Made by a program: the position numbers and the translations under genes. DNA of 47,879 nucleotides from Streptomyces odonnellii (GTDB taxonomy: Bacteria; Actinomycetota; Actinomycetes; Streptomycetales; Streptomycetaceae): contig NZ_LATD01000026.1 of the NCBI RefSeq assembly GCF_000981895.1, forward strand, positions 1 through 47,879. The letters are read 5' to 3'. Below, one piece after another: positions 42,689-47,879 of this stretch. The notes under the pieces are model-generated. The model made no database searches and had not been told where the DNA came from. It saw nothing but the letters and a program-made list of their open reading frames with translations. Each line of letters opens with the position of its first letter. Within the stretch, counting starts at the first letter, position 1.

Positions 42689-43195
42689 ATGGCCGACGTC
42701 TCACATGCGAGGGGGGACCTTGCCGGTCATCCCGATGTCCCCGAGATGCGGGAGCGTTACGCGCGCCTGCTCGGCGGGCGCGATGTGGCACTCGTGGACG
42801 GACCACTGTTCCTCGTGGGTCTGTACTGCGCGCTGTCACCCTGGATCCTGCACTTCTCCCGCACTCAGCCGTCGCTGGCGGCACACAACCTGATCATGGG
42901 TATCGCCATCGCCGTGCTGGCGCTCGGTTTCACCAACACACCGTCCAGGATGTACGGGCTGAGCTGGGCCATGTGCCTGATGGGGATCTGGATGATCGTG
43001 ACCCCGTGGGTCGTGGGCAGCGGTGCCGACAAGGGCATCATCTGGAGCAACGTCGTCATCGGTGCGCTCGTCTTCCTGTTCGGTCTGGTCTGCGCGGCGG
43101 CGGCCATGAAGAGCGGGGCGATGAGGGGCGGCGGCCGGGGCCGCAGGCTCGGGCCCGCGGAAGGCCCCAGGGTCGGTACCACGGAAGGAAAATGA
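42689..43195 (+). CDS. SPW-repeat membrane protein
   Basis: 168 aa. Four membrane helices in two SPW repeats: each repeat starts at a Pro-Trp motif, LSPWILHFS and VTPWVVGSG, with LMGIAIAVLALGFT and NVVIGALVFLFGLVC as following helices. The N-terminal 30 residues are cytosolic and charged, and the C-terminus is Gly/Arg-rich. SPW proteins are small integral membrane proteins of unknown function, common in actinobacteria. AAGGAGG lies 8 bases before the ATG. Transcribed away from the MarR gene. Confidence 0.9.
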   Translation: MADVSHARGDLAGHPDVPEMRERYARLLGGRDVALVDGPLFLVGLYCALSPWILHFSRTQPSLAAHNLIMGIAIAVLALGFTNTPSRMYGLSWAMCLMGIWMIVTPWVVGSGADKGIIWSNVVIGALVFLFGLVCAAAAMKSGAMRGGGRGRRLGPAEGPRVGTTEGK

Positions 43196-43244
43196 GGTGA
43201 CCGGCCAGCGGACTCCGCAGGCCTGACCCGGGCCGGAGCGGACA

Positions 43245-43269
43245 CAGGCCTCGGCTCCGCCGAGGCCTG
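43245..43269. terminator. perfect inverted repeat between convergent genes
   Basis: CAGGCCTCGGC-TCC-GCCGAGGCCTG: perfect 11-bp arms with a 3-base loop, 50 bp behind the SPW gene stop. A strong hairpin suited to end transcription of the SPW gene, and possibly read-through from the esterase side. Confidence 0.8.
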
Positions 43270-43349
43270 CCGCATGCCCGCGCTGCCCGACTCCCGCTGC
43301 CGGCAAGGCAGTTGTGCCATGGATCCGGACCGGCGTCCCGCTGAACGAC

Positions 43350-43401
43350 GGCGTCCGCCCTGAACGACTCATCCGGGCGTCCGCCCTGAACGGCTGATCC
43401 G
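43350..43401. repeat. 26-bp direct tandem repeat
   Basis: Two copies (43350-43375 and 43376-43401) of GGCGTCCGCCC followed by TGAACGRCTSATCCG, differing at two bases. A shorter degenerate copy precedes them at 43332-43349. They lie in the non-coding space between the SPW gene and the esterase; the function is unknown. Confidence 0.8.
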
Positions 43402-43443
43402 CGGTGGTGCGGCCGGCATTCCGCTCTCGGCCGCACCACCGCG
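43400..43443. terminator. 16-bp stem hairpin downstream of the esterase gene
   Basis: Arms 43400-43415 and 43428-43443 are perfectly complementary (left arm CGCGGTGGTGCGGCCG) around a 12-base loop, 28 bp behind the esterase stop. Very likely the terminator of that gene. Confidence 0.8.
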
Positions 43444-43471
43444 TGTTCGTGGTGTCACGTCGGACCGGCGG

Positions 43472-45055
43472 CTACTCCCACTCGACCGTCAGCGTCGCGT
43501 CCGCCCCCGGCCTCAGGAAGACGTACGCCGTCGACGCGGGCGCGTTCACCAGCCGCAGCCGCGCCTGGGTGACGCCCGTACGGTTCACGGTGGTGAAGGA
43601 GCCCGACGCCTTCGTCCCCGAGGAGAAGGCGCCGAACTCCGCCGCCTCCGTCACCGAGGCCGCGGCGGCCCAGTCGTCCGTGCCCGTTGTGCACGCCGCC
43701 CCGAAGCAGCCCGTCCTGATGTCCGCCACCATCCGGTTGCCGCCCGCCCACGGGTCACCGCTTCCACTGGCGCGCGTCACCGTCAGATACGCGCGGGTCA
43801 CCGTCGCCCCGTCCGGGATCGACGAGGTGTCGAAGGAGAGCAGGGTCCGGTTGTGCAGCCCGTCCGTGCCCCGGCCGACCGCCAGCCCGAGGCTGCCCTC
43901 CAGCGTGCCGACCGCGGGACCGCCGCCGGTCGCCGACGCCTTCACATAGCCGTCGTCCGAGGCCAGGCTCGGGAACACCGCGGAGTGCGGCTCCTCACCG
44001 GGCGGCGTCCCGCCGCCGTCGCCGCCGTCCAGCCCCCAGAACTGGCCGATGCGGTACGACGCGCACAGATTGACGTCAAGGATGTACGCGCCCGCCGTAC
44101 CGCACTGCTGCGCCCCCGTTCCCGGGTCGACCGGCTGGCCGTGCCCCATCCCGGTGAGCGCGTACGTCTCCACCACCGCGCGCCCCGCGCCGTCGCGGTA
44201 CACCGCGTGCGGATAGCCGGCCACGGTGTCGGTGGCATCGGCCGTGGTGTCCGTGCCGTGGACCGCGGTCCACTGCTCCACGGTCTCGGTCATATTGGCC
44301 GGGACGACGGTCGTGTCGCTCGTGCCCTGCCAGACGGAGACCGAGGGCCAGGGACCCGCGTACCCGGGATAGGCGCCACGGACCTTGTCGGCCCAGGCCG
44401 CCGGCGACAGGTTCGTCCCCGGGTTCATGCAGGTGTACGCGGCCAGCACACTGGTCGCGCAGGCGTACGGCAGCCCCGCCACCGGCGCTCCGGCGCTGAA
44501 GACGTCCGGGTAGGCGGCAAGCATCACATTGGTCATCGCGGCCCCGGCGGAGAGCCCGGTCGCGTACACCCGCGCGGGGTCGCTGCCCAGGTCGGTCTTC
44601 ATCCGGTCGGTCATCTGCTTGATCGACAGGGCCTCGCCCGCTCCGCGCCGGATGTCCCCGGACTCGAACCAGTTGAAGCAGGAATTGAGGTTGTTACCGC
44701 CCTGCTGCTGCGGCAGCACCAGGGCGAACCCCCACTGGTCGGCCCATTTGGTCCAGCCGGTCTCCGTGTCGTACGCGGCGGCCGACTGCGTACAGCCGTG
44801 CATCGCCACGACCAGCGGCCGGCCCGCGGGCAGCCCGTCCGGCACATAGCGGAACATCCGCAGATTGCCGGGGTTCGAGCCGAAGCCGGTCACCTCGGTG
44901 AGCGAGGCGGCCCGTGCCTCGGGTACGAACCCGGGTCCGCCCGCACCGAGCAGGGCGACCAGCAGCGCGAGCAGCAGCCCGGCGGCGGAGAGTTTTCTCG
45001 TACGTGTACGGAGTGTTCTCGTACGAGTACGGATACCGGTACGGATCGCATGCAT
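43472..45055 (-). CDS. secreted PHB-depolymerase-like esterase with DNRLRE-type C-terminal domain
   Basis: 527 aa. The Arg-rich N-region and hydrophobic core (LLLALLVALLGAGG) end in an Ala-x-Ala site near residue 49, a secretion signal. Residues about 55-340 are an esterase of the extracellular PHB depolymerase/LpqC family: PLVVAMHGCTQSAAAYD, the nucleophile elbow ATGLSAGAAM with Ser169, Asp247 in GTSDTTVVP and His305 in GMGHGQPVD. A Gly/Pro linker is followed by a beta-sandwich of the DNRLRE type (LSFDTSSIPDGATVTRAYLT; about 358-527), which probably binds a carbohydrate or polymer surface. The ATG at 45055 has TAAGGAG 6 bases before it. The true substrate (PHB, acetyl-xylan, ferulate ester or other) cannot be decided from the sequence. 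Confidence 0.9.
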   Translation of the reverse strand: MHAIRTGIRTRTRTLRTRTRKLSAAGLLLALLVALLGAGGPGFVPEARAASLTEVTGFGSNPGNLRMFRYVPDGLPAGRPLVVAMHGCTQSAAAYDTETGWTKWADQWGFALVLPQQQGGNNLNSCFNWFESGDIRRGAGEALSIKQMTDRMKTDLGSDPARVYATGLSAGAAMTNVMLAAYPDVFSAGAPVAGLPYACATSVLAAYTCMNPGTNLSPAAWADKVRGAYPGYAGPWPSVSVWQGTSDTTVVPANMTETVEQWTAVHGTDTTADATDTVAGYPHAVYRDGAGRAVVETYALTGMGHGQPVDPGTGAQQCGTAGAYILDVNLCASYRIGQFWGLDGGDGGGTPPGEEPHSAVFPSLASDDGYVKASATGGGPAVGTLEGSLGLAVGRGTDGLHNRTLLSFDTSSIPDGATVTRAYLTVTRASGSGDPWAGGNRMVADIRTGCFGAACTTGTDDWAAAASVTEAAEFGAFSSGTKASGSFTTVNRTGVTQARLRLVNAPASTAYVFLRPGADATLTVEWE

Positions 45056-45315
45056 GGCGGCTCCTTAGAGGTGTCCCCCCTCTGTGGGATACGGACAGTA
45101 GGGCCGCTCGCACAGCACGGAGCACGGGCCGGACCACCATCAATCCAGCGGATCGGTGGGGTCCGGCCATATGGACGTTCCGGGGGCGATACCACCGGCG
45201 CCCCTGGGAGCGGTACCGCCCAAGGCATGACGGTTCCGCCCAGAGGGAATATCACTGGGAGGTCTAAAGTCCGATAAAAGGGAAATGGTAGAATCATCAA
45301 AGGGTAGAGATCGGG
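45056..45315. promoter_or_regulatory. divergent promoter region esterase / SpoIIE regulator
   Basis: 260 bp without a gene. The last 60 bases before the SpoIIE gene are A/T-rich and include TAGAAT, a good -10 hexamer for the housekeeping sigma factor (about 45289). A matching -35 element is not convincing. Confidence 0.5.
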
Positions 45316-47820
45316 ATGGATGACACGCGTGGTGCGGCCACCTGGAAGGCGCCGGAAGGGTCCGGTGCGGGGGTGAGGTGGGCGACAGCAACGATCGACG
45401 CCGACGGCATAGTGGCGTGCTGGAGCGCGGGCGCCGAGCAGGCGCTGGGCTATCTGCCGGCCGAGATCGTGGGTCACGCGGCCAAGAGGCTTCTCCGGGG
45501 CTCGCTGCCCGAGTCGGCCCGGCGCTCGCTGGCCGGCCGGGAACCCTGGAGCGGCGAGGTCGCGGCGCGCCACCGGGACGGCGACCCCGTGGACATGGAC
45601 CTGTTCGCCTGCCCGCTAACGGACGTCGACGGAACGGACGCCGAAGGAGCCGGGGCGTGGCTGCTGGCGGCCGTGTCCGGACCTGGCACCGGCCGTGACG
45701 TCCCTCCCCGTTCCCGCACAGACCGGAGACACGACACGGACCCGCACGGAACAGAGCCGCTCGACACCGACCTGATGGATCACGCGTTCGCCCAGTCGGT
45801 GCTTCCGATGGCCATCCATGACACCGACCTCCGGGTGATCCGCGCCAACCCGGAGATGTGCCGGATCACCGGGCTGACCGAGGACGGGATGCGCGGAAAG
45901 CGGACCGGGTTCCTGACCGGCAACCGTCAGGACGTCCAGGTCTCCGGGCCCATGCGGCGCGTGCTGCGCACCGGCGAGGCGGAGACCGCGATGACCTTCC
46001 GTACCGCCGCGGGCGAGGGCCGTGAGCGGGCCTGGCTCGTCTCGCTCTCGCCCCTCAAGGGCCAGGACGGCAAGGTCAGAGCCATCGCCCTGGCCGGTCT
46101 CGAGATCAGCGAGGAGTTCCGGGCCCGCGAGGGACTCACCCTGCTCAGCGAGGCCGGTCTGCGGATCGGCACCACCCTGGACGTGACCCGTACCGCCGAG
46201 GAACTGGCGAGCACCCCCCTGCCGCAGTTCGCCGACTTCATCAGCGTCGACCTGCTGGACTCCGTACTGCACGGGGACGAGCCAACTCCCGGGCCCCTCT
46301 CCGGCGACATACGGCTGCGCCGTGTCGCCCACCAGTCGGCCCAGCGCGCCGATGTGCCCGAGGCCGCCGTCGCCATCGGCGAGGTGGACAACTACCCCGA
46401 GTTCTCACCGCCCGCGCGCTGTCTGGCCACCGGCCGCGCCGTCCTCACGGGGCCCTGGGACGCCGGCTACACCGAGTGGATGGCGCGGGACCCCCGGCGG
46501 GCCGCGAACTGCCCGAACTACGGGGTCCAGTCGATCGTGGCCGCGCCGCTGGTCGCGCGCGGGAACGTGCTGGGCGCGGCTCTGTTCTGCCGCAGCGCCA
46601 ACCCGGAGGCCTTCACGGCGGACGATCTGCTCCTCGCCGAACAGCTCGCCGCCAGGGCCGCCGTCTGCATCGACAACGCCCGGCGCTACACCCGCGAGCG
46701 CAGCACCGCCGTCGCCCTGCAGCGCAGCCTGCTGCCGAGGGGCGCGGCCCGGCAGTCGGCCGTCGAGGTCGCCACCCGCTACCGGCCCGCCGACTCCCAG
46801 TACGGCGTGGGCGGCGACTGGTTCGATGTCATTCCGCTCTCCGGCTCCCGGGTCGCGCTGGTCGTCGGCGATGTCGTCGGGCACGGCATCCACGCCTCCG
46901 CCACCATGGGCCGGCTCCGTACCGCCGTACGCACCCTCGCGGACATGGACCTGCCGCCGGACGAACTCTTCACCCACCTCGACGACGTGGTCCTGCGGCT
47001 CGCCTCGGAGAACGCCGACCAGTCGGCGGACGACGCCTATCTCGGCGCGAGCTGTCTGTACACCGTGTACGACCCGGTCTCCAGGCACTGCAGCGCCGCC
47101 AGGGCGGGCCATCCGCCGCCCATACTCGCCAGGCCGGACGGCACGGTCGAGGTGCTGCGGCTGCCGCCGAGCCCGACCCTGGGGCTGGGCGATCTGCCCT
47201 TCGAGGCAGCCGAGTTCGAGATCCCGGAGGGCAGTCTGCTCGTCCTCTACACCGACGGCCTGATCGAATCACCAGAACACGACGTCGGCTCCGGCATCGA
47301 TGTCCTGTGCGACATCCTGCGCACCGCGTCCGCCTCGTCCGCCTCGCCCGAGGCCGTCTGTGACATCGTTCTCCGGACCCTCCAGTCCACCCGGCCCGTC
47401 GACGACGTGGCGCTGCTCGTCGCGCGCACCCAGGCCCTCGACGCCGGACAGGTCGCCACCTGGGAGCTGCCGGCCGAGCCCGCGCTGGTCGCCGACGCCC
47501 GCGAGCGTGCGGCGGACCAGCTCGCCATGTGGGGCCTGGAGGAACTGACCTTCACCACGGAGATGGTGGTCAGCGAGCTGTTCACCAATGCCATCCTGCA
47601 CGCCGGCGGACCCGTCCAGCTCCGGCTGATCCGCGACCGCACACTGATCTGCGAGGTCTCCGACGGCAGCACCACCGCCCCGCACATGCGCCGGGCCCGG
47701 GTCTTCGACGAGGGCGGGCGGGGGCTGCTGCTGGTGGCCCAGCTCACCGAGCGGTGGGGGACCAGACAGCTTCCCACCGGCAAGGCGATCTGGGCGGAAC
47801 AGGCGCTTCCGGCGGCCTGA
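45316..47820 (+). CDS. multidomain SpoIIE-type PP2C phosphatase with PAS, GAF and HATPase domains
   Basis: 834 aa cytoplasmic regulator. Domains in order: PAS (about 20-115; GIVACWSAGAEQALGYLPAE), PAS (about 155-270; LRVIRANPEMCRITGLTEDG), GAF (about 275-455; SIVAAPLVARGNVLGAALFC), PP2C/SpoIIE phosphatase (about 470-695; LQRSLLPRG, VGGDWFDVIPL, VGDVVGHGIHASATM and YTDGLIE hold the metal-binding Asp residues) and a C-terminal GHKL ATPase (about 710-830; MVVSELFTNAILHAGG as N-box, GRGLLLVAQL as G-box). Such proteins both dephosphorylate anti-sigma antagonists and, through the RsbW-like ATPase, can phosphorylate them or bind sigma factors. The signal sensed by PAS/GAF and the partner proteins are unknown; no antagonist gene lies next to it. 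The ATG at 45316 has only a weak ribosome-binding site. Confidence 0.93.
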   Translation: MDDTRGAATWKAPEGSGAGVRWATATIDADGIVACWSAGAEQALGYLPAEIVGHAAKRLLRGSLPESARRSLAGREPWSGEVAARHRDGDPVDMDLFACPLTDVDGTDAEGAGAWLLAAVSGPGTGRDVPPRSRTDRRHDTDPHGTEPLDTDLMDHAFAQSVLPMAIHDTDLRVIRANPEMCRITGLTEDGMRGKRTGFLTGNRQDVQVSGPMRRVLRTGEAETAMTFRTAAGEGRERAWLVSLSPLKGQDGKVRAIALAGLEISEEFRAREGLTLLSEAGLRIGTTLDVTRTAEELASTPLPQFADFISVDLLDSVLHGDEPTPGPLSGDIRLRRVAHQSAQRADVPEAAVAIGEVDNYPEFSPPARCLATGRAVLTGPWDAGYTEWMARDPRRAANCPNYGVQSIVAAPLVARGNVLGAALFCRSANPEAFTADDLLLAEQLAARAAVCIDNARRYTRERSTAVALQRSLLPRGAARQSAVEVATRYRPADSQYGVGGDWFDVIPLSGSRVALVVGDVVGHGIHASATMGRLRTAVRTLADMDLPPDELFTHLDDVVLRLASENADQSADDAYLGASCLYTVYDPVSRHCSAARAGHPPPILARPDGTVEVLRLPPSPTLGLGDLPFEAAEFEIPEGSLLVLYTDGLIESPEHDVGSGIDVLCDILRTASASSASPEAVCDIVLRTLQSTRPVDDVALLVARTQALDAGQVATWELPAEPALVADARERAADQLAMWGLEELTFTTEMVVSELFTNAILHAGGPVQLRLIRDRTLICEVSDGSTTAPHMRRARVFDEGGRGLLLVAQLTERWGTRQLPTGKAIWAEQALPAA

Positions 47821-47879
47821 TCCCCGTACGGTCTTCCGGTACGCGAGGGCACGGGGGGCATACGAGGGCAGGCGAGGGC

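Overview
The window is very GC-rich actinobacterial DNA, most likely from Streptomyces or a close relative. The signs are strong G/C bias at third codon positions, short overlapping start/stop junctions (ATGA, GTGA, TGATG), the gene order pcaIJFHGBL, a large contractile injection system (CIS) cluster of the Streptomyces type, an SPW-repeat protein and a SpoIIE phosphatase with PAS, GAF and ATPase domains. No rRNA, tRNA, CRISPR array, transposase or integrase was recognised.

Region 1 (1-8422) is the protocatechuate branch of the beta-ketoadipate pathway. pcaI, pcaJ, pcaF, pcaH, pcaG, pcaB and a pcaD/pcaL gene cut by the left edge are read on the minus strand. Ring cleavage (PcaGH), cycloisomerisation (PcaB) and lactone hydrolysis (PcaL) lead to 3-oxoadipate, which PcaIJ activates and PcaF cleaves to succinyl-CoA and acetyl-CoA. 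A divergent gene encodes a double-length regulator with two IclR units. The shared 115-bp promoter region holds a clear palindrome.

Region 2 (8613-38546) is one ~30-kb minus-strand CIS gene cluster, read right to left: sheath, inner tube, baseplate-hub chaperone, Pro-rich protein, DUF4255 cap, AAA+ ATPase, small protein, a 2251-residue DUF4157 (eCIS core) protein, a SUKH-like immunity protein, CIS-tube-domain protein, LysM protein, hub, spike, PAAR-like tip, gp25, two large baseplate proteins, a beta-helix tail protein, a DUF6519 protein and an amidase. The DUF4157 protein looks like a polymorphic toxin: it has an HELLH core domain, long disordered and helical middle parts and a nuclease-like C-terminus. 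The gene directly downstream looks like its immunity gene. So a toxin/immunity pair sits between the cap/ATPase block and the spike/baseplate block. Two further points stand out. The only tube gene carries a frameshift, which is either a real lesion or a sequence error. The effector gene and a baseplate gene each contain an in-frame TTA codon, which in Streptomyces suggests bldA-dependent, developmentally timed translation.

Region 3 (39009-47879) holds an orphan cytochrome c oxidase subunit I gene with a small membrane-protein gene downstream, a Trypco1 (CU044_2847-type) conflict-associated protein, a MarR regulator divergent from an SPW-repeat membrane protein, a secreted PHB-depolymerase-like esterase with a DNRLRE-like C-terminal domain, and a complete PAS-PAS-GAF-PP2C-HATPase regulator. 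Convergent gene ends in regions 2 and 3 are separated by strong inverted repeats.
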